Shown: positions 6,954 through 14,418 of the stretch, in pieces
Layout: every line of letters begins with the position of its first letter
How positions within the stretch are numbered: position 1 is the first letter of the stretch
NCBI GenBank assembly: GCA_041745395.1
Contig: JBGTIZ010000353.1
Span: 1-15,756 of the forward strand
Reading direction: 5' to 3'
Origin: Hadersleviella sp041745395
Lineage (GTDB): Bacteria > Chloroflexota > Anaerolineae > Promineifilales > Promineifilaceae
Length of the DNA stretch: 15,756 nucleotides
Program-made: the position numbers and the translations under genes
The notes under the pieces: generated by a model
What the model was told of the DNA's origin: nothing
The model's input: the letters and a program-made list of their open reading frames with translations, nothing else
Databases searched by the model: none

Positions 6954-7002
6954 CGTAGCCGCTTGCGCCAAAAGCCCATACTCGAGAGCGCAAGCCGTTA
7001 CG
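6954..7002. repeat. imperfect inverted repeat
   Basis: Fifteen bases at 6954-6968 are complementary to 6988-7002 with two mismatches; the inner eight pairs (GCTTGCGC / GCGCAAGC) are perfect. The loop is 19 nt. It could be a leader RNA fold or an operator. Confidence 0.5.
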
Positions 7003-7062
7003 ACCTTAAACCATAGGTTCTTTGGGAATTCACGAGGTCACTCTGAAATAGACAGTCCATGT

Positions 7063-7102
7063 CCAGAGAAAAACCACCTGACACATGACACGTGAAACAT
7101 GA
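7063..7102 (+). repeat. 40-bp dispersed repeat, copy 2
   Basis: It is identical to 109-148 at 38 of 40 positions. The last ATG of the repeat (7099-7101) opens an in-frame extension of the beta-helix gene, but the better ribosome binding site belongs to the later ATG at 7165. Confidence 0.85.
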
Positions 7103-7164
7103 CACCATTCAAAACCCCACAAAAGCCCAAAGATCCAAATCATACAGACCATACAGAGGGAACA

Positions 7165-7881
7165 ATGCTCACCCCCCCAGACTTTTTTGATTTATCCGCC
7201 GACCTCCTGCTCCCACAGCTTTTTGCCGATTGCGCCTATATTTGGGACATCCTGCCCCAGCTTGGCAAGCACGTGTCGCGGCTAACCAATGATACGCAAA
7301 CGATTGCAGGCGAAGTGATGCCGGGAGCCTATCTGAGCGACCGCCCCATTTTTATTGGCGCGGGGGCGCGTATCGAGCCGGGCGCGTATGTGCATGGCCC
7401 GGCCTATATCGCTCCGGGTGCGGTGGTGCGCCACGGCGCGTTTGTACGGGAAAACGTGATTATGCTGTCGGGGAGCATTCTGGGTCACGCCAGCGAGGCC
7501 AAAAACAGTTTGCTCATGCCGCACGCGCACGCGCCCCATTTCAACTATGTGGGCGACAGCATTTTAGGCAATGATGTTAACTTGGGCGCGGGCACAAAGT
7601 TAAGCAATTTGTCGATGCTGAGTGAGAAAGATGCGGCCACGGGCACACGGCCGAGCATTATTATCAATATAGACGGCCAGCTTTATGACACGGGTATCGC
7701 TAAAATGGGCGCGATTTTGGGGGATGGGGCACAAACAGGCTGTAATGCCGTCCTAAATCCCGGCTCGCTGGTGGCGCGAGGCACGATGGTCTACGCCAAT
7801 CTGAGCCTGCGCAAGGGGTATTACCCGCCGTACAGCTTGATTAAGTTGCGCCAGACGGTGGAAATAGCGGAGAAGCTGTAA
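7165..7881 (+). CDS. left-handed beta-helix (hexapeptide repeat) acyltransferase-like protein, GlmU C-domain type
   Basis: The 238-aa protein has a helical N-terminus (residues 1-45) and a left-handed beta-helix from about residue 50 to 215, read from hexapeptide turns such as IFIGAGARIEPGAYVHG and VNLGAGTKL. The segment APHFNYVGDSILG aligns with the AGHLTYLGDAEIG acetyltransferase site of GlmU, and His125 is in the place of the catalytic His. The tail (TGCNAVLNPGSLVARGTMVY) matches the GlmU/RmlA-like C-domain. No nucleotidyltransferase domain is present, so this is a stand-alone acyltransferase-like unit, perhaps for an amino-sugar. ATG 7165 is chosen for GAGGG at 7156-7160; the frame is open back to 7099 inside the repeat. 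Confidence 0.85.
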   Translation: MLTPPDFFDLSADLLLPQLFADCAYIWDILPQLGKHVSRLTNDTQTIAGEVMPGAYLSDRPIFIGAGARIEPGAYVHGPAYIAPGAVVRHGAFVRENVIMLSGSILGHASEAKNSLLMPHAHAPHFNYVGDSILGNDVNLGAGTKLSNLSMLSEKDAATGTRPSIIINIDGQLYDTGIAKMGAILGDGAQTGCNAVLNPGSLVARGTMVYANLSLRKGYYPPYSLIKLRQTVEIAEKL

Positions 7882-7979
7882 GTTATCAGCCATAAGCTAT
7901 GAGCCGTAAGCTGTAAGCTGGGCTTCGACAGGCTCAGCCCTCGCACCTCGCCCCTTGCACCTCGCACCCTGCCCTTTGC
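7882..7979 (+). repeat. composite intergenic repeat block, copy A
   Basis: Starting at the stop codon, three modules follow each other: a GTAAGC tract (7882-7919), GGGCTTCGACAGGCTCAGCC (7920-7939), and a CACCTTGCACC/CACCTCGCACCCTG tract (about 7941-7979). The block at 9716-9828 has the same three modules in the same order. Confidence 0.8.
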
Positions 7980-8089
7980 TTTAACCTTTCCGAAATATCC
8001 CCTACGCGCATCCCACGGCCGTGTACAATAGCCAGCTTGACACGGTCGTGAAACATCACACGGTCGCTAACCCACACCAAAAGAACCCT

Positions 8090-9715
8090 ATGCCCCAACG
8101 ACCGCTTCAAGCCGTATCAAAACAAAAAATCAAAACGCGCCTCTCCCTCTTCTGGCTCCTCGGCCTCCTGCTGAGCTTAGCCGCTTGCCAGCCCAGCCTG
8201 CTCAACCCGCCGCGCATCGCCACCCAAGAAGCGCGAGCCACCATGGCGGGACAAGCAACCCCCACGGCCGTGGTTTATACCGTGCCCACCCCCACCGCGC
8301 CCCCGCCCGATATACCCCCCACACCTCTGCCCCGCGTTTCAGCCAACCCCACCCTCACGCTGTGGGTCAACGAAACCTCGGTCGCCCATCGTGACGCGCT
8401 GGCGCAAATGACCAGCGATTTTCAGACGGAAACGGGCATCAATCTGGAAGTGATTCTAATAGATGAAGCGCGTCTGCCAGAGTTGGTAGACACGGCCGTG
8501 TTGTCCAACACCCTGCCCGACCTTATCTTGCACCCCCTCGAGTTCAGTCCCGGCTGGGCCACGGACGGCATTCTGGACCCTGACGCGACCACGGCCGTGT
8601 TACAAACTCTCGGCCGTGACACCTTTGCCCCTGGGGCACTCGATTTGGTCACCCTGCCCCAGCGAGACAATCAAATCGCCGCCCTGCCTAGCGACGGCTG
8701 GCAACAAATCTGGCTCTATCGGGCAGACTGGTTCGAGACGCTTGGCCTCAATCCACCCGCCACCTACCAAGACATCATCAGCGGCACGGCCGCTATTTAT
8801 CGCAACCCTGACCTAAGTGCCCAAACCGGCATCACCGCCACCCTGATTTCCGGGCTGGTCGTGCCCACCGAGTCCAACCTCATCAGCACCCAGCGCGTTT
8901 TTGAGCAACTTGCCCTCGCCAACGGCTGTGAGTTGATTGATGACGATGGCGAAATTCTGTTTGGGGCCTCAGCCTGTTACGATGCGCTTCGCTTTTATCG
9001 GCAACTGGTCAACAGCTACAGCCCCAGCGATGTGCAGACCGATATTAGTGCGCTCAATGCGTATCTGGCGGGGCGCACAGGGCTGATTGTGACCTCGCCC
9101 AGTGTCTTAACCCAGTTGGCTGGTCTTGACCCAAACTTTGTGCCTGTTTGTCCCCAATGTGCGGCCAATCCTGCTTATTTGGCGGAAAACAGCGGGGTGG
9201 TCACGGCCGTGGGCGGGCGTAGCAATCAAGCCCAAGAGGCCACTTTTAGCGACCTGACCAACTTAGGCATCACTACCGTGGCTAATCTCGAATTGGCGGA
9301 ACAATTTGCCACCTATTGGTTCAACGAGGGCTATCTGCTGTGGCTCAGTGTCGAACCAGAGCGCAAAGTCCCCCTACGGCGCGGCACAGCCGAAGACCCC
9401 ACCCAATTCACCAGCGCGTGGCAAAATTTGCCCGTCGGCACATCAGCCAACAGCACCACGCTGGCCGACATTTATGGAACTGAATTAGTCGGCTCGCTAG
9501 CTGATAATGTGTCCCAAACGAACCGCTGGGGGCTGGGTAGTAATCAAGGTGACTTTACCACGGCCGTGCGTCGTCAAATGCTCTTCCCCATCCTGCTCCA
9601 AGAAATGCTCAGCGGCTACTTCACCAGCGACCAAGCCGTCACCGAAGCGTACGACCGCTTGGTTGACCTCATTCCCGACTACGCCTATTATAATGAACCG
9701 ACACCACCTAATTAG
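8090..9715 (+). CDS. extracellular solute-binding lipoprotein (family 1, ABC importer type)
   Basis: The 541-aa protein opens with basic residues, a hydrophobic stretch (LSLFWLLGLLLSLAAC) and a lipobox with Cys33, so it should be a membrane-anchored lipoprotein. A Thr/Pro-rich linker (about residues 50-85) leads to a mature domain beginning LTLWVNETSVAHRDALAQMT, which with the later TGINLEVILIDEARLPELVD and LPDLILHPLEF is typical of carbohydrate-type solute-binding proteins (MalE/UgpB fold). The ligand is unknown. No permease or ATPase of the matching MalFGK type is beside it. ATG 8090 puts the signal peptide at the N-terminus; the frame runs back to a GTG at 8021 within a palindrome site, which would add 23 residues. 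No Shine-Dalgarno sequence is evident. The gene holds five CACGGCCGTG sites, all read as Thr-Ala-Val. Confidence 0.85.
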   Translation: MPQRPLQAVSKQKIKTRLSLFWLLGLLLSLAACQPSLLNPPRIATQEARATMAGQATPTAVVYTVPTPTAPPPDIPPTPLPRVSANPTLTLWVNETSVAHRDALAQMTSDFQTETGINLEVILIDEARLPELVDTAVLSNTLPDLILHPLEFSPGWATDGILDPDATTAVLQTLGRDTFAPGALDLVTLPQRDNQIAALPSDGWQQIWLYRADWFETLGLNPPATYQDIISGTAAIYRNPDLSAQTGITATLISGLVVPTESNLISTQRVFEQLALANGCELIDDDGEILFGASACYDALRFYRQLVNSYSPSDVQTDISALNAYLAGRTGLIVTSPSVLTQLAGLDPNFVPVCPQCAANPAYLAENSGVVTAVGGRSNQAQEATFSDLTNLGITTVANLELAEQFATYWFNEGYLLWLSVEPERKVPLRRGTAEDPTQFTSAWQNLPVGTSANSTTLADIYGTELVGSLADNVSQTNRWGLGSNQGDFTTAVRRQMLFPILLQEMLSGYFTSDQAVTEAYDRLVDLIPDYAYYNEPTPPN

Positions 9716-9828
9716 CCGTAAGCTGTAAGCCGTAAGCCGTAAGCTGGGCTTCGACAAGCTTAGCCACCGTCGCCCATTGCACCTTGCCCATCGCACCCTG
9801 CACCTTGCACCCTGTACCCTTACCCTTG
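9716..9828 (+). repeat. composite intergenic repeat block, copy B
   Basis: A GTAAGC tract (9716-9745), GGGCTTCGACAAGCTTAGCC (9746-9765) and a long CACCTTGCACCCTG tract (9766-9828) follow the lipoprotein stop codon, in the same order as in copy A. The last module ends four bases before the ATG at 9833, leaving no room for a separate ribosome binding site. Confidence 0.8.
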
Positions 9829-9832
9829 CCCC

Positions 9833-10852
9833 ATGATTGGAAGACTTAAACCAAACTACAGTTACGAAGAAGAAGCGTTCGGCATCTTAACCGATGACGA
9901 CCTGTACCTTGATTGCGTTTTTGTGCGACCCCGCGATACCAGCGACGAAGACCTGCAAGTCCTGCGCGTTTGGATTCCCCGCTATCCCCTCACCAAAACC
10001 AGCACTATCGCCTGCGCCCGGCAAGAGGTGCAGTCTTATGGCCCAGCGGGCAAAATCGCCCATCTGGTCTTTGACCTGCGCGGCACAGGGGAGAGCGAAG
10101 GGGCGATGCTGGACAAAGATTTCGCTACCGACCTCAAAAGTATCAAAGCGTGGTCAGATGAACGGTTCGGGACCAAAATCAATTTTGGCTTTTTGGGTCT
10201 GCCCGAGCTAAGCAAAGGGGGGCGGGTCAATATGATTCCCGTGCGTCCTGGCGTGGTCATGGAAACCTATTACTACGGCACTGTCGAGCCAGGTAACCCC
10301 GTTCTGCTCTATCTTTCGACCTACGGCAACTTTGACACCCACGACGACGCCCTCTGCCTCGGCTTGGCTCAGGCTGGGTATGAAGTGTACGGGCTAGACC
10401 CGATGCGCTACTTACTCCACGCCAGCAGTGGTGAGTTGCTCACCCCCAAGCAGTTAAACGATGACCTGAACATAGCCTGCGAAATCATTGGCACGCCTCC
10501 CACCCTTATCGGCCAGCCCATTTCGGCCGGCTTAGCCCTTTTGTGGGCCGCGCTCAATGAGCAAGTTAAAGGCGTCGTGGCAATTGGCCGCATGGGGTCA
10601 GCTTTTCAGGCCAAGCATATCTTTGACCTCGAGCAGGGTCACAATTACAATTTGACACGTTATGTCAACCGCATCACGCCCCGCCCGCTCACGCTGGTGT
10701 GGCAAGATGGCACGCTCCTCGGCGGCGACAAGCGGGAAATGGCCGCCCTTTATCAAGCCAGCGGTGAACCGCGCCAGCTCCAGCGCACGTCCAAAATAAC
10801 CCCTGAGTTTTTACTGGCTCAGCTTGTGTGGCAAGCCAGCGTTTCTACATAA
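9833..10852 (+). CDS. alpha/beta-hydrolase-like protein, probably lacking the catalytic serine
   Basis: The 339-aa soluble protein has the strand-helix layout of alpha/beta hydrolases. Residues 75-90 (AHLVFDLRGTGESEG) match the strand-turn after the oxyanion region, and 115-124 (KINFGFLGLP) fall where the nucleophile elbow G-x-S-x-G should be, but no Ser is there. A second similar half follows: VLLYLSTYGNFDTHDDA (157-173), YEVYGLDPMRY (183-193) and TLIGQPISAGLALLWAA (224-240), where the elbow reads GQPIS with Pro in place of Ser. It therefore looks like a duplicated or degenerate hydrolase fold, possibly a binding or scaffold protein. The Ser two residues later (Ser231) leaves some doubt. The start codon abuts a repeat and has no Shine-Dalgarno sequence. 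Confidence 0.65.
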   Translation: MIGRLKPNYSYEEEAFGILTDDDLYLDCVFVRPRDTSDEDLQVLRVWIPRYPLTKTSTIACARQEVQSYGPAGKIAHLVFDLRGTGESEGAMLDKDFATDLKSIKAWSDERFGTKINFGFLGLPELSKGGRVNMIPVRPGVVMETYYYGTVEPGNPVLLYLSTYGNFDTHDDALCLGLAQAGYEVYGLDPMRYLLHASSGELLTPKQLNDDLNIACEIIGTPPTLIGQPISAGLALLWAALNEQVKGVVAIGRMGSAFQAKHIFDLEQGHNYNLTRYVNRITPRPLTLVWQDGTLLGGDKREMAALYQASGEPRQLQRTSKITPEFLLAQLVWQASVST

Positions 10853-10862
10853 CTATAGGAAC

Positions 10863-10932
10863 TTTTCTCTGAAGATTGGACCAATTTTAGTCGCTCAATG
10901 ACCATCCTAACCAGAGTAAATTGGTCCAATCT
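10863..10932. repeat. 15-bp inverted repeat before the CPBP gene
   Basis: AGATTGGACCAATTT (10873-10887) is perfectly complementary to 10918-10932 with a 30-nt loop. The flanking TTTTCTCTGAAGAT (10863-10876) recurs as an exact 14-nt reverse complement at 3499-3512, just before the HAD start codon. It may be a small mobile repeat or an operator with two half-sites. Confidence 0.65.
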
Positions 10933-10953
10933 AGGTTGCCGAGCGCGTGACAC

Positions 10954-11964
10954 ATGACACCGCCGAAAGAGCCAGTGCCGCGCTTGCCCACTCCCCAACA
11001 CCAGCTTGTTTTATTTTTTAGTTTAACGCTAGGAATTTCTTGGCTGTGCTGGTTTATAGCGCCTGTGTGGGAGGGAATCAACACGGCCGTGTCCTATCTC
11101 CTCGTGCGTCTGGGTCTGTTCGGGCCAGCCCTGGCCGCGTGGTGGCTGGTACACCGCCAAGCCGGCCCCACAGAGCGCGAGAACAAACAAAAAGCAAGCC
11201 ACGGCCGTGTTCTCGGTCGTGGCTTGCTTTTTTTAGCCTTCTTTGGCCTGACGCTGTTCTTGCTCACTTGGCAAAAAATGTGGGTCAGCAGTTTGCGCTT
11301 CACGCCCGACACCTTTCTGGCTGACGCTATTTTGGCCTCACTGGTGGCGGCTCTGCTCACGGCGCGATGGTCTGGCTACACGGCCGTGGGCAACTTCTTC
11401 AAACCCCTCTGGCAATGGCGCGTCCACCCCCGCTGGTACATTTTTGCCCTCTTGCTCTTTCCCGCAATCGCCTACAGCACCATTTTGTTTACCAACGGCG
11501 GCGGGGATTCTTTGCCCCATTTCATTTTGCACCCGCTCGATGCCGACGACTGGCTCAGCGTGGCTCTACTCATTTTGCTATCCGCGCTGGTGGGTGGCCC
11601 GCTTGGGGAAGAATTGGGCTGGCGCGGCTACGCCCTGCCCCGCCTGCAACAGCTTTATAGCGACACAACCAGCAGTTTATTGTTGGGTGGGGTGTGGGCG
11701 TTGTGGCATTTACCGCTTTATCTGACGGGGGTTTATCACGGCCGTGTGGACGATATATTGGCTCGCTTCTTCTGGACAATCCCCCTCGCCTTCCTCTTCA
11801 CCTTTCTTTACCGCAAAACCAACAGCTCTATCCTGCTCGCGCTCTTGCTACACACCTCCTTCAACATCTCCCCCTTTTCCCTCCACCCGCTCAACGTCAT
11901 CATCTTGCTCCTTTTAACCCGCTGGGTATACGTCAGCGGCCAGATGAATACCACCCCAGCATAA
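10954..11964 (+). CDS. CPBP-family intramembrane glutamic protease
   Basis: The 336-aa membrane protein has about eight hydrophobic segments. The three CPBP (CAAX protease and bacteriocin-processing, Rce1-like) motifs are clear: GEELGWRGYALPRLQ with Glu219-Glu220 and Arg224, the WALWHLPLYL segment with His252, and LLLHTSFN with His300 and Asn304. Family members cleave peptides within the membrane, process bacteriocins or anti-sigma factors, or give bacteriocin immunity; the substrate here is unknown. The ATG lies in a fragment of the 40-bp repeat (TGACACATGACAC), with no Shine-Dalgarno sequence. A 15-bp hairpin containing a CACGGCCGTG lies within the coding sequence at 11189-11232, in the loop between the second and third membrane segments. 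Confidence 0.9.
   Translation: MTPPKEPVPRLPTPQHQLVLFFSLTLGISWLCWFIAPVWEGINTAVSYLLVRLGLFGPALAAWWLVHRQAGPTERENKQKASHGRVLGRGLLFLAFFGLTLFLLTWQKMWVSSLRFTPDTFLADAILASLVAALLTARWSGYTAVGNFFKPLWQWRVHPRWYIFALLLFPAIAYSTILFTNGGGDSLPHFILHPLDADDWLSVALLILLSALVGGPLGEELGWRGYALPRLQQLYSDTTSSLLLGGVWALWHLPLYLTGVYHGRVDDILARFFWTIPLAFLFTFLYRKTNSSILLALLLHTSFNISPFSLHPLNVIILLLLTRWVYVSGQMNTTPA
11189..11234 (+). repeat. terminator-like hairpin inside the CPBP coding sequence
   Basis: AAAAAGCAAGCCACG (11189-11203) is perfectly complementary to CGTGGCTTGCTTTTT (11218-11232), a 15-bp stem with a 14-nt loop, and the 3' arm runs into seven T (11228-11234). It encodes QKASHGRVLGRGLLFL in frame. The shape is that of an intrinsic terminator, but it sits within an intact reading frame. 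Confidence 0.75.
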
Positions 11965-12038
11965 TAGATCTGTTTGCTTACAAAACTACGTGCTAAACTA
12001 TCTTTGCAGTTTTCACTTTAACGGGTCAACACCCCTCG

Positions 12039-12077
12039 CCCCCTGCGGCGGCTCGGCCATAAATGGGGGGATTTTTT
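12039..12077 (+). terminator. possible terminator after the CPBP gene
   Basis: CCCCC (12039-12043) can pair with GGGGG (within 12065-12070) around a 21-nt loop, followed by A and six T (12072-12077). The stem is short and the loop long, so confidence is limited. Confidence 0.35.
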
Positions 12078-12182
12078 CCAGTAAGTCGTGACCTGCAGTC
12101 ATGACGAAGCAGTCTACAAAAAGTGCAAACATAGTGATAAGTGATTGAGCTACAGAAAACACAGAAAATTTCTCAAGAAAAA

Positions 12183-12212
12183 CTCCGCGCCCTCCGCGCC
12201 CTCCGCGGTGAA
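12183..12212. repeat. 9-bp tandem repeat CTCCGCGCC x3
   Basis: Two exact CTCCGCGCC units and a third CTCCGCGGT are followed by GAA. This GC-rich triplet array preceded by A-rich sequence resembles a short intergenic repeat common in many bacterial genomes. Confidence 0.7.
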
Positions 12213-12306
12213 TCCTTTGCGCAAACAATCTGTGACCAACACAAAAAATCAAGTTTGGTATGCAGTTTAGCTAGCTGATTAGCGGAACGCCTACCCCTAA
12301 CGATCT

Positions 12307-14370
12307 ATGCCCCGTCAAAAATTACGCATCTACTCCATCACCATTCTCCTGCTCATCCTCATTTTGGTGTTTATCCACCACACCGTGCAAAGCTTTGCCG
12401 GTTTTCCCGAGCAGTGGAACTTTGGCCTGCGCACCCCTCTTGATGAGTTCAAATCATGGCTGGTCATCAATCGGCAAGACCATTGGCTCTTTGCCCGCTT
12501 TTTCGACCCGTTCAGCTACAGCCTCGACCGTTTTATTCGTCGCGTTGAAAACTTTCTGCTCTGGCTCCCGTGGCCCGTGCTCACCCTCGCCGTTTTTCTG
12601 GTTGCCCAAAAAATTGCCAGCCTGCGCGTCGCCCTGATTGCCAGCTTTTGCCTGATGGCGATGGGCTTTTTGGGACTGTGGGATGAAAGCATGGCGACCC
12701 TCGGGCTGATGGTGGCTTCGGTCAGCGTAGCCTTAGCGATTGGCCTGCCGCTGGGCGTGTGGACGGCGCAAAATGACCGCGCCGAGAAATTTCTGCGCCC
12801 GATTTTGGACGGGATGCAGACCATGCCCGCTTTTGTCTATCTTATTCCCGTCATTCTCTTTTTTGGCGTGGCACGGGTTCCCAGTCTGGTGGCGACCGTT
12901 ATTTATGCCCTACCGCCTGTGATTCGCTTCACCAACCTCGGCTTGCGGCGCGTGCCCGAGGAGATAATCGAAGCGGCCGAAGCGTTTGGCTCGACGCGGC
13001 GACAAATTTTGTACAAGGTAAAAATCCCGCTGGCGCTTCCCACCATTATGGCGGGGATCAATCAGACCATTATGATGGCCTTGGGGATTGTGGTCATTGC
13101 GGCCATGATTGGCGCGGGCGGTTTGGGCAATGTGGTCTTGACCGCTCTGCGACGCTTACAAGTGGGGCAAGCGGTGGAGGCAGGGCTGGCGATTGTGGTC
13201 ATGGCGATTTTGCTAGACCGGCTGAGCCACGCCCTGAGTCAATATGACCCGTCGGAGCCGTCGGGACGGCGCGGGCATGGGTTCCGCCTGTTTCCGCAGA
13301 AGTGGCAGGGGGTTTTTGTTTTTGATTTGCTCGAGGCGGCACTGGATAAACTATACACGGCCGGGAGCCATTTTACGGTCTGGGTGTCGTGGCGGGTGAG
13401 TTGGTTGCCCCATGCGCGGCGGGATGCGTATTGGCTGATTGCGCTGGGCTTGTTGGGTCTGTCCACGGCCGTGTTGCTCTTCCTCGACGTCACCAGCTTC
13501 CCCGCTGGTTGGCAAGTCAACCTCAGAGGACCGGTAGACACGGCCGTGACTTGGATGCAAAAAAACCTGTATCAAATCGGCAACACCCCTTTTGGCACCG
13601 GCGCCTTCAGCGACTTCATCGTCCTGCAAATGCTCAACCCGCTCCGCTACTTCCTGACCGATTGGCTCCCCTGGCCCGTCGTCATTCTGCTCTTTGCGTG
13701 GATCGCCTATCTAGTGGATAGCTGGCGACTGGCGGCCGTGAGCGCGGTTGGCCTCCTGCTGGTGGGCTGGCTGGGCATGTGGGCGTTCGCTATGGACACG
13801 CTCAGCCAAGTCATGGTGGCTGTTCTGCTGGCGGTCATTATCGGCGTGCCGCTCGGCATTTGGTCGTCGCACAGCGACATGGCCGAGCGACTGTTACGGC
13901 CGATTATGGACTTTTTGCAGACCATTCCCCCCTTCGTCTATCTTGTGCCCGTGATTATGCTGTTCAGCATCGGCCGTGTGCCGGGCATTATGGCCTCGGT
14001 GCTGTACGCCCTGCCCCCCACCGTGCGCCTGACCAATCTGGGCATCCGCGAGGTAGACGAGACGGTGGTGGAAGCGGCCGAAGCGTTTGGCTCGACCACC
14101 AGCCAGCTTTTGCGCAAGGTGCAGTTGCCGCTAGCGACCCCCGCCATTATGCTGGGCATCAACCAGACCATCATGATGGTCTTGGCCATGGTCATTATTG
14201 CAGGGCTGGTGGGCGGCCGTGGGCTGGGGTTCGAGGTCGTCTCGGGCTTGGCGCAAAATGAGCTGGGGCGCAGTGTGGAGGCGGGCTTGGCGATTGTGAT
14301 TTTGGCGATTATTCTAGACCGCATCACGCAAGCGTGGGCCAGCCAGCGGGAGAAAGCGTTAGCTGGCTAG
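12307..14370 (+). CDS. fused tandem ABC transporter permease, glycine betaine/proline (ProW/OpuC) type
   Basis: The 687-aa protein contains two complete copies of a binding-protein-dependent permease. The EAA loops that dock on the ATPase are EEIIEAAEAFGSTRRQILYK (near residue 219) and ETVVEAAEAFGSTTSQLLRK (near residue 586), about 367 residues apart. Each copy has the same landmarks: FPxxW near its start, LPWPV, IGLPLGVW / IGVPLGIW, RPIxDxxQTxPxFVYLxPVI, and GINQTIMM followed by GGxGLG. The copies align over their whole length, pointing to duplication and fusion so that one polypeptide supplies both halves of the membrane channel. The match to ProW/OpuC suggests uptake of betaine, proline, choline or similar osmolytes. 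No ATPase or ProX-type binding protein is adjacent. ATG 12307 is without a Shine-Dalgarno sequence. Confidence 0.9.
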   Translation: MPRQKLRIYSITILLLILILVFIHHTVQSFAGFPEQWNFGLRTPLDEFKSWLVINRQDHWLFARFFDPFSYSLDRFIRRVENFLLWLPWPVLTLAVFLVAQKIASLRVALIASFCLMAMGFLGLWDESMATLGLMVASVSVALAIGLPLGVWTAQNDRAEKFLRPILDGMQTMPAFVYLIPVILFFGVARVPSLVATVIYALPPVIRFTNLGLRRVPEEIIEAAEAFGSTRRQILYKVKIPLALPTIMAGINQTIMMALGIVVIAAMIGAGGLGNVVLTALRRLQVGQAVEAGLAIVVMAILLDRLSHALSQYDPSEPSGRRGHGFRLFPQKWQGVFVFDLLEAALDKLYTAGSHFTVWVSWRVSWLPHARRDAYWLIALGLLGLSTAVLLFLDVTSFPAGWQVNLRGPVDTAVTWMQKNLYQIGNTPFGTGAFSDFIVLQMLNPLRYFLTDWLPWPVVILLFAWIAYLVDSWRLAAVSAVGLLLVGWLGMWAFAMDTLSQVMVAVLLAVIIGVPLGIWSSHSDMAERLLRPIMDFLQTIPPFVYLVPVIMLFSIGRVPGIMASVLYALPPTVRLTNLGIREVDETVVEAAEAFGSTTSQLLRKVQLPLATPAIMLGINQTIMMVLAMVIIAGLVGGRGLGFEVVSGLAQNELGRSVEAGLAIVILAIILDRITQAWASQREKALAG

Positions 14371-14418
14371 ACGTATCTTGCTGGGCAATCCTTTGAACGC
14401 AACCAACAAATCGACCCT

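Larger units (their letters stand above)
6865..7164. other. structured intergenic region between divergent genes
   Basis: No gene is seen. The divergent space holds a repeated ATGATTAT (6894-6901 and 6908-6915), a TGACC/GGTCA inverted repeat (6924-6938), an imperfect 15-bp inverted repeat (6954-6968 with 6988-7002, two mismatches), and the second copy of the 40-bp repeat at 7063-7102. Promoters for both flanking genes must lie here, but no consensus pair stands out. Confidence 0.5.
11965..12306. other. intergenic region, 342 bp
   Basis: No gene is supported on either strand. It holds a terminator candidate at 12039-12077 and a 9-bp tandem repeat at 12183-12209 preceded by A-rich sequence. 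No clear promoter or ribosome binding site was found before the permease start. Confidence 0.6.

Noticed and set aside
8037..8065. Perfect TTGACA -35 box before the lipoprotein gene
   Set aside because: No acceptable -10 hexamer at 16-18 nt spacing.
7882..9828. CRISPR array suggested by repeated intergenic units
   Set aside because: Units are short, degenerate and contiguous, with no regular spacers and no cas genes.
13779..14261. 160-aa alternative-frame ORF inside the permease
   Set aside because: Out-of-frame shadow of the second permease domain, rich in His/Gly/Arg as expected for a shifted frame.
8090..14370. Solute-binding lipoprotein and fused permease as one transport system
   Set aside because: The lipoprotein is of the sugar-binding type, the permease of the betaine type, and two unrelated genes and a terminator candidate separate them.
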